A stretch of DNA of 64,000 nucleotides from Aequorivita sp. H23M31. GTDB taxonomy: Bacteria > Bacteroidota > Bacteroidia > Flavobacteriales > Flavobacteriaceae. The notes below the pieces were generated by a model. That model made no database searches. It was not told where the DNA came from and saw nothing but the letters and a program-made list of their open reading frames with translations. Made by a program: the position numbers and the translations under genes. Positions 8,632-16,472 of the stretch are shown one piece after another. The DNA lies in assembly GCF_004022485.1 (NCBI RefSeq), contig NZ_CP034951.1, positions 2,356,001 through 2,420,000 of the forward strand, in the 5' to 3' direction. Position 1 is the stretch's first letter; each line of letters opens with the position of its first letter.

Positions 8632-9632
8632 TTTTTCGGTTTCTTTAATTTCTTAATATCTTCCTCTAACTCTTTCAAACTGGCTTCTTTTTCAATAGCT
8701 TTTTGATGTTGTTTGAATTTTTCATACTCTTCGCCCGATTTTTCTAATGCCATTTGGTGCGAAATTTTTCCTGCGTGGGTCAGCAATTCCCTCCCGTTTA
8801 GTTGCAGAATACTGTCCAATCGCTCAATCCAATCTTTCATATACATTGGTGTTTGTTGCTGTGCCATTGTCTCGGCAAATGCCAGATATTGCTCCACCAA
8901 CAAGCCCAAAAGTTTCATTTCGTCTTCTTCTAAATAGTTTTTGGCAATGCTTACTTCGGCTTTTTTTACCGACATCGCTTGTTTCTTATCATATGAAAGC
9001 ATTCCCATTAAAGGCAAACTGGCATCCGCTCGTCTGTAAACCAATTCTGCTGCGGTTTGCTGACTGATTGCCAAAAGCAATTTATTTTGCACGATTTTGA
9101 AAAACTCCATGGTTTTTTCATCTTTCGGGTCATAGTCGATACTGGTAGCGTAGATGTCTTTGATTTTCTGGTAGAAAAATTTCTCCGAAAGGCGTATTTC
9201 CCTAATACGGTTTTGCAGTTCGTTAAAATAGTTCATTGAGCTGCCCGACTTAAAGCGGTCATCATTGAGCGTAAAGCCTTTAATTATATATTCTTTTAAT
9301 CGCTGGGTTGCCCAAATACGGAATTGTGTACCTTGAACCGACTTTACCCGATAGCCTACTGATATGATAACATCTAAATTGTAGTGGTCTATTTCTCTTT
9401 CTACCTCTCTCTTACCTTCTGTTCGAACCTGTCGGAATTTCCGACTAGTTCGATTTTGCTCTAATTCACCTTCTTCGTAAACATTTTGGATATGCTCGGT
9501 AATCGTATTCCTTGCTTTGCCAAAAAGTGTAGCCATTTGGTCTTGCGTCAACCAAACGGTTTCTTCCTGCAAGCGAACATCTATTTTGATGTTGCCGTCT
9601 GGGTTTTGATATATGAGGATTTCGCTGTTCAT
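8628..9632 (-). CDS. rhuM: RhuM family protein
   Basis: The 334-residue product (ATG at 9630-9632, chosen because the family begins with a short strand like E-I-L-I-Y-Q-N; a longer frame to 9680 would overlap the upstream gene) carries the RhuM landmarks: V-W-L-T-Q-D-Q-M-A-x-L-F near residues 26-37, a T-I-x-E-H-I helix, then Y-N-L-D-V-I-I-S-V-G-Y-R-V and F-R-x-W-A-T. The N-terminal part resembles a winged or helix-turn-helix DNA-binding module; the C-terminal third is charged coiled helix. RhuM genes are often carried within type I RM loci and pathogenicity islands. Its biochemical role is unknown. Four-nt overlap with hsdR. Confidence 0.9.
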   Translation of the reverse strand: MNSEILIYQNPDGNIKIDVRLQEETVWLTQDQMATLFGKARNTITEHIQNVYEEGELEQNRTSRKFRQVRTEGKREVEREIDHYNLDVIISVGYRVKSVQGTQFRIWATQRLKEYIIKGFTLNDDRFKSGSSMNYFNELQNRIREIRLSEKFFYQKIKDIYATSIDYDPKDEKTMEFFKIVQNKLLLAISQQTAAELVYRRADASLPLMGMLSYDKKQAMSVKKAEVSIAKNYLEEDEMKLLGLLVEQYLAFAETMAQQQTPMYMKDWIERLDSILQLNGRELLTHAGKISHQMALEKSGEEYEKFKQHQKAIEKEASLKELEEDIKKLKKPKK

Positions 9633-9639
9633 AATTCGT

Positions 9640-10878
9640 TTAACGATGATTTGAACTATAAGAAATTGTATATCTGTCAAAAAGAATGATTTCTTTAGAA
9701 GGAAATAATTCTTTCAATTTTTCATTATGAGTGTCCATACTAGATAATGAAGAAGAATAGTAAATTTTACTAACCTCACTTTTGTTGATGTTTTGAAATA
9801 TGTGATTATCATTTTTGTCTAGTGAACTGCCTATAATGACGACTGCCCCTTTTAGCGTCAGTAACTTATCTAAACTATATTTCAAATATTTGTTTTCATT
9901 TATTTCGTCTAGTTTGTTTTTATCAGAAAACACACAGACAATATCTTGACTCTTTGAATCTACGATTTCTTCCAATCTTTCATAAAGTGCTTTGTCTTGT
10001 GTTTTGGTAATCTTATAAATACTTTTACCGTCTTTATATATGTGAAATGCACCGTGCAAAAAGAATACATTCTGAATGTATTTATCTATTTGAGGTTTAA
10101 TCTCAAATAATTGTCCCGAAGTAAAACCATCATTCAAAATTAGTTTTGTTTCATCCGCTTTTAATTCTTCGTATAGTAGGTCTAAATGTTCTTTTCTAAA
10201 TTTAATGTTTCTTTCTTTGCATATTTCCTTTAACTGTTTTTCAAAATCAGTTTTGCTCAATATTGAAAGAGGTTTATGAATCACTTTGTCACCCTTTTCA
10301 TCCACCAATTCTTTCGAATATGAATAGTAAATAGTTTTTATTTTTTTATAAGCATCTTCCTCTTTAATATTGATATCATCGATTTTAAACTTTAAAGAAT
10401 TTTGGAAAGTTAAAGATCTAGTTTCCTCTGCTTTTTTATACTTCATTAAAAGCAAATACAAAAAAGGGTCATAATTAAGTGTAAAAAAATTTGTAAAATT
10501 CTTAAATAGAAGTCCAATGTCCTGATTTTCTTTTTTGTAAAGATTCTTTATGCCATCTTTAGCTAAAGCGTAAGCGGCTTTCATAAAATCAGACTTAATT
10601 TTATTATTAATGAAGTTTCCTATAAAGTGTTCATCCGGACTATCGGCAGCAATCTGCTCCTTTAAATTTCCTATAATTGCTTCAATGTCATAATTTCCAT
10701 TTTTAATAGTTAAGCTTTCGTATTCATTGGAATTTTCTTTCATTTTATTAAAAATAGATTCATAGCCTAAATCAACTCCTAAACCTCTATTGAAACCATT
10801 AGCTAGTAATAAATGACTTTCGATGTTTTTTATTTCCTCAATTACTTGATTGTATTCTATTAAATTCAAGTTCTTCAT
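9640..10878 (-). CDS. DUF4917 family, SIR2-like protein
   Basis: The 412-residue protein resembles DUF4917 (PF16263). The motif order matches SIR2-like NAD-binding proteins: L-L-L-A-N-G-F-N (23-30, in place of the GAG loop), F-T-L-N-Y-D-P-F-L-Y (132-141, like the TxNYD motif), L-H-G-A-F-H (274-279) and V-I-I-G-S-S-L-D-K-N-D-N-H-I (347-360, like the GxSxxDxxxR/H strand-loop). If so it may hydrolyse NAD+ as an abortive-infection effector. It sits 4 nt after hsdS and 7 nt before rhuM in the same operon, which supports a defence role. The fold assignment is inference from motifs; enzymatic activity is not shown. Confidence 0.8.
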   Translation of the reverse strand: MKNLNLIEYNQVIEEIKNIESHLLLANGFNRGLGVDLGYESIFNKMKENSNEYESLTIKNGNYDIEAIIGNLKEQIAADSPDEHFIGNFINNKIKSDFMKAAYALAKDGIKNLYKKENQDIGLLFKNFTNFFTLNYDPFLYLLLMKYKKAEETRSLTFQNSLKFKIDDINIKEEDAYKKIKTIYYSYSKELVDEKGDKVIHKPLSILSKTDFEKQLKEICKERNIKFRKEHLDLLYEELKADETKLILNDGFTSGQLFEIKPQIDKYIQNVFFLHGAFHIYKDGKSIYKITKTQDKALYERLEEIVDSKSQDIVCVFSDKNKLDEINENKYLKYSLDKLLTLKGAVVIIGSSLDKNDNHIFQNINKSEVSKIYYSSSLSSMDTHNEKLKELFPSKEIILFDRYTISYSSNHR

Positions 10879-10882
10879 ATTC

Positions 10883-12013
10883 CTAACTTTCTACTGTTTC
10901 AACTTCCATACTCTCCACAACCCCTTTCATCAACACAGGGCAAAGCGGCTTGATGCTTTCTTTTAATTGTTCGTTGATGCGTTTTCGGGTTTCTAAAGTA
11001 TGGTAAATGGTTACAATGGCTTTTTGCACTTCAATATCTGGCACAGGAATTTCGATTTCTTGAAACCTTTCCCACTCCAAACTTGCTCGAACACTACTAT
11101 CACTAATGAACCATCCAAAACGATTAAATTCAGGACGGTAAAACCAAAGCATTAAAAATTCAGGTAAAATCTCTTTATCATCATTTACTTTGAAAACGTG
11201 GTATGCAGGTGAAATAATTGCAGGTTCATCATAAGGGTACAGAACAACTCTTACAGTTTCGTCTCTTCCAACTTGCATTGCCGAATATGCAAATTCACCC
11301 TTTTCAATCACCTTGTATTTTACAAGATTTGCTTTGGTAGTTTTAGCCTTTGATGGCATAAATACCTTGTCAACATTGATTCCAAGTAGATTTGAAATTT
11401 TACCTTCGGCATTTCTATTGTCAACTAATTCAACTAAACTCCCAAGTGGTTTTAAATCTTTTTCTTTCAAAGTGTCCATAAAGGAATTACAAATCAGCTG
11501 CAAATCGTCCAAGCTGTTTTCATACACTTTTTGATTGGTATGCAAGCCTTTGTAAAGGGCTACATATTTGCGTTGCTCGTTAAGGTCAGGAATGGGGATT
11601 TCTATTTCGCAGAAACGTTCCCAATCCAAACTGGCTCTTACGCTGCTATCACTAATAAACCAACCGTATCTGTCAGATTCAGGGCGTTGAAACCACATCA
11701 TCATATATTCAGGAATCAATTCGTTTTCATCTTTGCTTTCAATGACTAAATAGGCTGGTGAGATAATAGCAGGTTCATTATCTGTATAAAGTGCAAGCCG
11801 AATGGTTTCATCTCTGCCAACTTGCATAGCAGAATAGGCAAATTGCCCTTTTTCTATGATTTTATATTTGGACAAGTCAGTGCCTGAAACATTGGCAACC
11901 GAAGGCATAAAGTTCTTTGTAATGTTGATGCCCAAGAGATTTGTAACTTTCAAATCCTTGTTGCGGTTATCCACCAATTGTATGTAATCGCCCAAGCGTT
12001 TATAATTCATCAT
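10883..12013 (-). CDS. hsdS: Type I RM specificity subunit with two near-identical halves
   Basis: The 376-residue subunit binds DNA and dictates the target for HsdM and HsdR. It consists of two highly similar halves (about 7-147 and 190-328), each running from L-V-D-N-R-N through N-L-L-G-I-N, F-A-Y-S-A-M-Q-V-G-R-D-E-T, P-A-I-I-S-P-A-Y, G-W-F-I-S-D-S-S-V-R-A-S-L to E-I-E-I-P. Each half is a target recognition domain followed by a conserved helical spacer. HsdS normally has two unrelated recognition domains; here they are close paralogues, implying similar half-sites in inverted order. The product is slightly shorter than average for the family. It is 4 nt upstream of the DUF4917 gene. Confidence 0.95.
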   Translation of the reverse strand: MMNYKRLGDYIQLVDNRNKDLKVTNLLGINITKNFMPSVANVSGTDLSKYKIIEKGQFAYSAMQVGRDETIRLALYTDNEPAIISPAYLVIESKDENELIPEYMMMWFQRPESDRYGWFISDSSVRASLDWERFCEIEIPIPDLNEQRKYVALYKGLHTNQKVYENSLDDLQLICNSFMDTLKEKDLKPLGSLVELVDNRNAEGKISNLLGINVDKVFMPSKAKTTKANLVKYKVIEKGEFAYSAMQVGRDETVRVVLYPYDEPAIISPAYHVFKVNDDKEILPEFLMLWFYRPEFNRFGWFISDSSVRASLEWERFQEIEIPVPDIEVQKAIVTIYHTLETRKRINEQLKESIKPLCPVLMKGVVESMEVETVES

Positions 12014-12045
12014 CGGTATTTTTAGGGTTTAACAATTGGGTATGG

Positions 12046-12069
12046 CCTGCCTGTGCCTTGGCAGACAGG
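12046..12069. repeat. Second copy of the palindromic repeat
   Basis: CCTGCCTGTGCCTTGGCAGA plus CAGG is an imperfect palindrome sharing both arms with the element at 6793-6819. It lies in the tail of the kilA-N gene and, in the restored frame of that gene, would be read through without a stop (residues about L-S-A-K-A-Q-A-G). Confidence 0.65.
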
Positions 12070-12093
12070 CTTTGCAGTAAAATGCTCATTTGG

Positions 12094-12873
12094 CTAATGG
12101 CGATTTGATTGAGCTTTGCCAATCGTTCGCTTTTGTGGCAAACCATCGTTGATAAACACCGCATTCAGGTTTTCTAAATTGGCTAAGCAAATCAGTTGTG
12201 AAGCATTGGCATCATCTCTTATATTTCCTTTTTTATCAGGATTTTCATCTCGCCATTGTTTGGCTGTTTTTCCAAACAAGGCCATATTGAGGATGTCCGC
12301 TTCATTCGCATAGACATAAGAAATTTGCTTTTTGCTTAGGTGTTTTGGAATCAGGTTTTCTTTTATGGCATCGGTATGAATGCGGTAGTTGATTTTTGCC
12401 AATTCTCGCTTAGCAGACCAACCCAATTGCTTTTGCTCTTCTTCTTTAAGGCGTTGAAACTCTTTAATGACAAAGAGCTTAAACGTTGGATTGATGGCAG
12501 AGCAAAATTCCAAGGCAATATCTTTGTGGGCATAGGTGCCTCCATATTTCCCCTTTTTTACTATAAAACCAATTGCATTTGTTTTTTCAATCCATTTCCC
12601 GGGACTTAATACAAAACTGGGTAAGCCGGCATTCATTTTAAAGTGGTCAAATTCCACCACTTTAAAGTCTGGATTATACAATTGTTCCCAAGTGCCAATA
12701 AATTCTAAGGTGCTTCTGGTTCTAATCCAATTCTTGATAACATCTGCTGCCCTTGAATCATTTTCTTTGGTCTTAGCAATATCCGTTAGCGAAATGAAAT
12801 CATTTTCTTGAGAATGAAGCACTGTTATAGTGATACCCCTTACTTCAATGGTATTTTTTTTATTTTGAGTCAT
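12094..12873 (-). CDS. KilA-N domain protein with frameshifted C-terminus
   Basis: The N-terminal half carries a KilA-N domain (F-I-S-L-T-D-I-A at about 27-34, W-I-R near 49, G-K-Y-G-G-T-Y-A-H-K at 108-117, then I-A-L-E-F-C-S-A). KilA-N proteins bind DNA and are common in phages and in Bacteroidota RM loci between hsdM and hsdS. After residue 247 the sequence degrades. Removing one A of the A4 run (plus-strand T run 12131-12134) restores S-E-R-L-A-K-L-N-Q-I-A-I-S-Q-M and extends the frame to a TAA at 12000-12002, overlapping the hsdS start. So the annotated end is probably a frameshift product; a sequencing error in the homopolymer is possible. Confidence 0.85.
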   Translation of the reverse strand: MTQNKKNTIEVRGITITVLHSQENDFISLTDIAKTKENDSRAADVIKNWIRTRSTLEFIGTWEQLYNPDFKVVEFDHFKMNAGLPSFVLSPGKWIEKTNAIGFIVKKGKYGGTYAHKDIALEFCSAINPTFKLFVIKEFQRLKEEEQKQLGWSAKRELAKINYRIHTDAIKENLIPKHLSKKQISYVYANEADILNMALFGKTAKQWRDENPDKKGNIRDDANASQLICLANLENLNAVFINDGLPQKRTIGKAQSNRH

Positions 12874-12874
12874 T

Positions 12875-13081
12875 CTATGCTGCTAAATTGGTTTTTACGT
12901 TTCTAAACCCCTCGAATTCGATGGATTTAAAATTGGGGTTTCGCATCCAATTCCCAATGACCGCACTGTTGTCATCTGTTTTGTGTTTGGCAATATCTGT
13001 TAATGAAATATAGTCTTGTTCATTATTGCCAATAACGGTAATTTCATTTCCTTGGACTTCTATTTTTTTCTTCTTGCTCAT
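12875..13081 (-). pseudogene. Truncated KilA-N N-terminal copy
   Basis: This 68-residue frame matches the beginning of the adjacent KilA-N protein: K-K-K-I-E-V-x-G-x-E-I-T-V followed by D-Y-I-S-L-T-D-I-A-K, then a short I-G-N-W-M-R-N and P-N-F-K-S-I-E-F-E-G-F. It ends abruptly after about the first fifth of a normal KilA-N protein. It overlaps the hsdM stop by 4 nt and runs almost directly into the ATG of the full-length copy. It could be a remnant of a tandem duplication, or a small coupled protein that is still translated. Confidence 0.6.
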
Positions 13082-14646
13082 AACTCGTAGCCCAAGGTTT
13101 TAAAAGCGTTAATCAATTGAGCTTGCGATTCTTTTTCTTCTTGCAGCAGGGTTCTAAAATCTTGCTGAATTCGTTTCATCTCGGTGTCAAAGTCAATACC
13201 GCTGTCTTTGTCCACAAACTCAATGTATTTGCTTGGCACTAATGAAAAATCGTTGGCTTCCAAATCTTCAAAACTGGCAGATTTGCAAAACTCGGGTACG
13301 TCTTTGTAGGTAGTTTCATAATCGGCTTGCTGCCAATTGTGAAAGTTTAGTGCTACTTGCTGTATGTCGTCTTCGGTAAGTTCAATGTATTTTTTCTCGT
13401 ACTCGCTGCCCCAACGTCTTAAATCCATAAACAGGATTTCGCCTGTGCGGTCTCGGTAGTTTTTCGGCTTCTCTTTTGTGTTATCGATACATTGTTTTTT
13501 GTTTTTGTTCAGAATCCAAAGCGTAACGCTAATATCAGTCGTATAAAACGTATTTCGTGGAATGATGATAATGGCTTCAACCAAATCATTTTCAATCAAT
13601 TTCCTACGAATTTTGTACTCTTCTCCACCGCCTGAAAGTGCACCATTGGCAAGAATAAAACCTGCCACACCATTTTCAGAAAGTTTGCTCACCATATTCA
13701 AAATCCAACCGTAGTTGGCATTGCTTTTAGGTGGCACATCATAACCCATCCAACGTGGGTCGTCCAAGAGTTCATTTTCGCCTCGCCAATCTTTCAGGTT
13801 AAATGGCGGATTAGCCATAATGTAATCGGCTTTCAGGTCTTTGTGTTGGTCGTTGGAAAAAGTATCTGCGTGTTTGTCGCCAAGATTTGCCGCAATACCA
13901 CGAATAGCCAAATTCATTTTTGCCAATTTGTAAGTGGTTGGCGTATTTTCTTGTCCGTAAATGGAAACTTCCTTTTTGCTTCCCTGGTGGGCTTCTATGA
14001 ATTTGATAGACTGCACAAACATTCCGCCTGTTCCACAGCAAGGGTCATAAATGATTCCTTTGTAGGGTTCTATCAATTCTGCCATCAAGTTCACAATGGT
14101 TTTAGGCGTATAAAATTCGCCTTTCCCTTTTCCGCTGCTTTCTTTCAAGGCAAACTTGCCCAAGAAATATTCATATACACGTCCAATTACATCTTGTCCG
14201 TCATCTTTGAGTGTGTCAATGTCGTTGATGGTGTCGAGTAGGGAAGCGAGTTTGGTTTTGTCCAATGCTAAACGAGAAAAATAATTGTCTGGCAAAGCAC
14301 CTTTCAGAGCAGGGTTGTTTTTCTCAATAGTATTGAGAGCCGTGTCAATTTTTAAAGAAATATCGTTCTGCTTGGCATTTTTGATGAGGTAGCTCCACCG
14401 AGAAATTTCTTCCAAGTAGAACACATTTTTCATAGCGTAGAAATCTTTCATTTCCACGTATTTTTCTTTGCCTTCAGCAATCAGTTCTTTTCTGCGTTGT
14501 TCAAATTTGTCGCTGGCGAATTTCAGGAAAATCAGTCCGAGAACTACGTGTTTATATTCGGCAGGCTCTACCGAACCTCTCAACTTGTCGCAGGATTGCC
14601 ACAAGGTTTCTTCAATCGCTTTTTCCTTTACTTTCTGTTTGGCCAT
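13078..14646 (-). CDS. hsdM: Type I RM N6-adenine methyltransferase, M subunit
   Basis: The 522-residue methyltransferase modifies adenine in the host copies of the HsdS target. It has the N-terminal HsdM helical domain (about 8-150), then the G-E-F-Y-T-P-K region (176-182), motif I D-P-C-C-G-T-G-G at 201-208 (S-adenosylmethionine binding) and the catalytic motif IV N-P-P-F at 279-282. It is the first gene of the island operon (hsdM, kilA-N, hsdS, DUF4917, rhuM, hsdR); the preceding 283 nt must carry its promoter. All catalytic motifs are intact. Confidence 0.97.
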   Translation of the reverse strand: MAKQKVKEKAIEETLWQSCDKLRGSVEPAEYKHVVLGLIFLKFASDKFEQRRKELIAEGKEKYVEMKDFYAMKNVFYLEEISRWSYLIKNAKQNDISLKIDTALNTIEKNNPALKGALPDNYFSRLALDKTKLASLLDTINDIDTLKDDGQDVIGRVYEYFLGKFALKESSGKGKGEFYTPKTIVNLMAELIEPYKGIIYDPCCGTGGMFVQSIKFIEAHQGSKKEVSIYGQENTPTTYKLAKMNLAIRGIAANLGDKHADTFSNDQHKDLKADYIMANPPFNLKDWRGENELLDDPRWMGYDVPPKSNANYGWILNMVSKLSENGVAGFILANGALSGGGEEYKIRRKLIENDLVEAIIIIPRNTFYTTDISVTLWILNKNKKQCIDNTKEKPKNYRDRTGEILFMDLRRWGSEYEKKYIELTEDDIQQVALNFHNWQQADYETTYKDVPEFCKSASFEDLEANDFSLVPSKYIEFVDKDSGIDFDTEMKRIQQDFRTLLQEEKESQAQLINAFKTLGYEL

Positions 14647-14679
14647 TTATTTTAAGTTCTTTTTTATCGTTTTCAAATT

Positions 14680-14805
14680 TAGGTTATTCTGTCCGAGCGT
14701 TGGCAAAAAACAGCTCTTTTGGCTTCTTGAGCGTTTGCCTGTGTGTTGGCAAAAACCAAATGTGCTGTTTGTGCGTTGGCTTTTTTGAATGCCGCACAAC
14801 TCCCA
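14680..14805. repeat. Repeat-like boundary sequence upstream of hsdM
   Basis: This stretch holds several copies of GCGTTGGC or GTGTTGGCAAAAA and ends with GCCGCACAAC (14791-14800), the reverse complement of the GTTGTGCGG at 5214-5222 on the other side of the island. Comparable GCGCTGGC/GCGTTGGC words occur at 5249-5300. The remaining intergenic sequence between hsdM and the radical SAM gene (14806-14929) shows nothing distinctive. Confidence 0.4.
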
Positions 14806-14929
14806 AATGTGCGCAATAGTTTTATAAAATCAAAAATACTTGAAAGGAAAGTTAATTCTTTACGGTAAAGCGTAAAGAGCTAAAGCTAGTATTTCTAAAA
14901 ATTCAATTAAAGAAAGGCTGGAGAGAGAA

Positions 14930-16000
14930 TCAAAACATCCTAAGTTGCGGATCCTTCAACTGGATAAAATGGGACCTATCCAATACTGGCATCGTCCTTT
15001 GGGAAAGATATTTGTTTTTCGCAATAGCCATGGTATCTTTTACCTGCTGGGCGATGGTGCCCTCACCCCGCATTCTTCTGCCCCAATTACTGTCGTTGAG
15101 CTTGCCGCCATGACATTCGGCGATTTGGTTTAGGATGCGTTCGGCTCGGTCTGGAATGGTTTTGTGTGCCCAATCCTTGAAGATTTCGGCCACTTGTCCG
15201 TTTAAGCGGACCATAGTGTAGGCAACATCGCGAGCGCCGAGTTCTGCAACGGTTTTCACCAAGGGGAGAATTTCATGACTGTTTAAAGATGGAATAATCG
15301 GCGCCATCATTACCCGAACCGGGATTCCGTTTTCGGAAAGGGTTTCTACCGCCTTTAGTCGCTGCTTGATAGTTGCGGTTCTGGGTTCCAACAATCGTCG
15401 GGTATCTTCAGAGAGGGAAGTAATGGAAATGTTTACCGTGATGGTATTGAATTTTGCCATTTCCTTTAAAATATCCAGATCGCGGAGAATTAAAGAGTTT
15501 TTGGTAATGATTCCTGTGGGATGTTTCCACTTAAACATTACTTCCAGACATTTCCGGGTGATTTCCAATTTGCGTTCCAAAGGTTGGTAGCAATCCGTAT
15601 TTCCGGAAAAGACGATAGTTTTTCCCTGCCAATTTTTGGAGGTTATTTTTTCTTCAAGAAGCTTGGGAGCATTTTTTTTATAGAGGATATTTCGCTCAAA
15701 ATCCAATCCTGCACCATAACCCCAATATTCGTGGCTATTGCGGGCGTAACAATAAACACATCCGTGTTCGCAGCCTTGATAAGGATTGGCGGAATACATC
15801 ATTCCCACATCGGGACTGTCCACCTTGTTGACAAAGGTTTTGGGAAACACTTCAAGGTATTTGGTATTATTTTTGTCAGCTTCTTCTCCTTCCGCCTCAC
15901 AGAAATTGAGGTAATCATCCAACACTTCATGCTCATTTTCGGCGAAACGATTATGAACATTTTTTTGGGCACCGCGGCCTTTTAATACGTTATCGGGCAT
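14930..16000 (-). CDS. Radical SAM protein, PA0069/SplB-like family
   Basis: The 356-residue protein carries the cluster-binding motif C77-x3-C81-x2-C84 (C-E-H-G-C-V-Y-C), preceded by N-P-Y-Q-G and followed by Y-A-R, as in the PA0069 group of radical SAM proteins related to spore photoproduct lyase-like enzymes. The TIM-barrel positions V-F-S-G-N-T-D-C-Y-Q-P (about 130-140) and I-T-K-N-S-L-I-L are intact. The substrate of this group is not established. It is a single gene; a 470-nt repeat-bearing gap lies upstream. Confidence 0.85.
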   Translation of the reverse strand: MPDNVLKGRGAQKNVHNRFAENEHEVLDDYLNFCEAEGEEADKNNTKYLEVFPKTFVNKVDSPDVGMMYSANPYQGCEHGCVYCYARNSHEYWGYGAGLDFERNILYKKNAPKLLEEKITSKNWQGKTIVFSGNTDCYQPLERKLEITRKCLEVMFKWKHPTGIITKNSLILRDLDILKEMAKFNTITVNISITSLSEDTRRLLEPRTATIKQRLKAVETLSENGIPVRVMMAPIIPSLNSHEILPLVKTVAELGARDVAYTMVRLNGQVAEIFKDWAHKTIPDRAERILNQIAECHGGKLNDSNWGRRMRGEGTIAQQVKDTMAIAKNKYLSQRTMPVLDRSHFIQLKDPQLRMF

Positions 16001-16115
16001 TTATGGAATTGGATATTGGGAATTCTCAAAATTAATTGATTTTTGGATTAATTCCAAATTAAGGTGGAATAAATCCATCTATCCAGTTTGTGATTTTGAA
16101 TTAAATTTCCCACAA

Positions 16116-16223
16116 TGTCAGTCTGAGCGCAGTCGAAGATCATTTGCAACCTGCGCTTCGACACTTTACAACCCGCCCTTCGACCCTTCGACACGCTCAG
16201 GACAGGCAGGGTCAGCGTGACAT
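16116..16223. repeat. Dispersed intergenic inverted repeat, copy 1
   Basis: The element begins TGTCAGTCTGAGC and ends GGTCAGCGTGACA, which are inverted relatives. It contains CCCTTCGACACGCTCAGGAC followed by AGGCA, which recurs exactly in copy 2. Elements of this style are frequent between flavobacterial genes. It holds no reading frame of note. Confidence 0.65.
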
Positions 16224-16260
16224 AAATTTTTATCAGTTAATATTTAAATTAAATCATTCT

Positions 16261-16344
16261 TGTCAGTCTGAGCTTGTTGAAGATCTTTCGCAGACCACGC
16301 TTCGACCCTTCGACACGCTCAGGACAGGCAAGCTCAGCATGACA
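16261..16344. repeat. Dispersed intergenic inverted repeat, copy 2
   Basis: It shares the TGTCAGTCTGAGC start and the 25-nt CCCTTCGACACGCTCAGGAC... core with copy 1, and ends GCTCAGCATGACA. The centre is shorter than in copy 1. Both copies could fold into long RNA hairpins in the gap upstream of the radical SAM gene and downstream of hsp20. Confidence 0.65.
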
Positions 16345-16420
16345 CAGTTTTTACATTTAAATTTTGTTATTCTCTCATAAGACTACAGGAGTGAACAGTC
16401 TAAAAAAATATTTAAGAATA

Positions 16421-16444
16421 AAAAAAGGAGCCGTTCCCGACTCC
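16421..16444 (-). terminator. Terminator of the small heat-shock gene
   Basis: On the minus strand a 7-bp stem (GGAGTCG with CGGCTCC, one G-U pair) with a four-base loop is followed directly by a run of seven T. It lies 29 nt past the hsp20 stop, the classic form and position of an intrinsic terminator. Confidence 0.75.
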
Positions 16445-16472
16445 CTCAATAAATTCAAACTTTCTTTACCGT

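Noticed and set aside
9633..9680. Longer start for rhuM (16 extra residues)
   Set aside because: The extra residues overlap the DUF4917 stop, are hydrophobic and not part of the family; ATG at 9630-9632 matches the conserved beginning.
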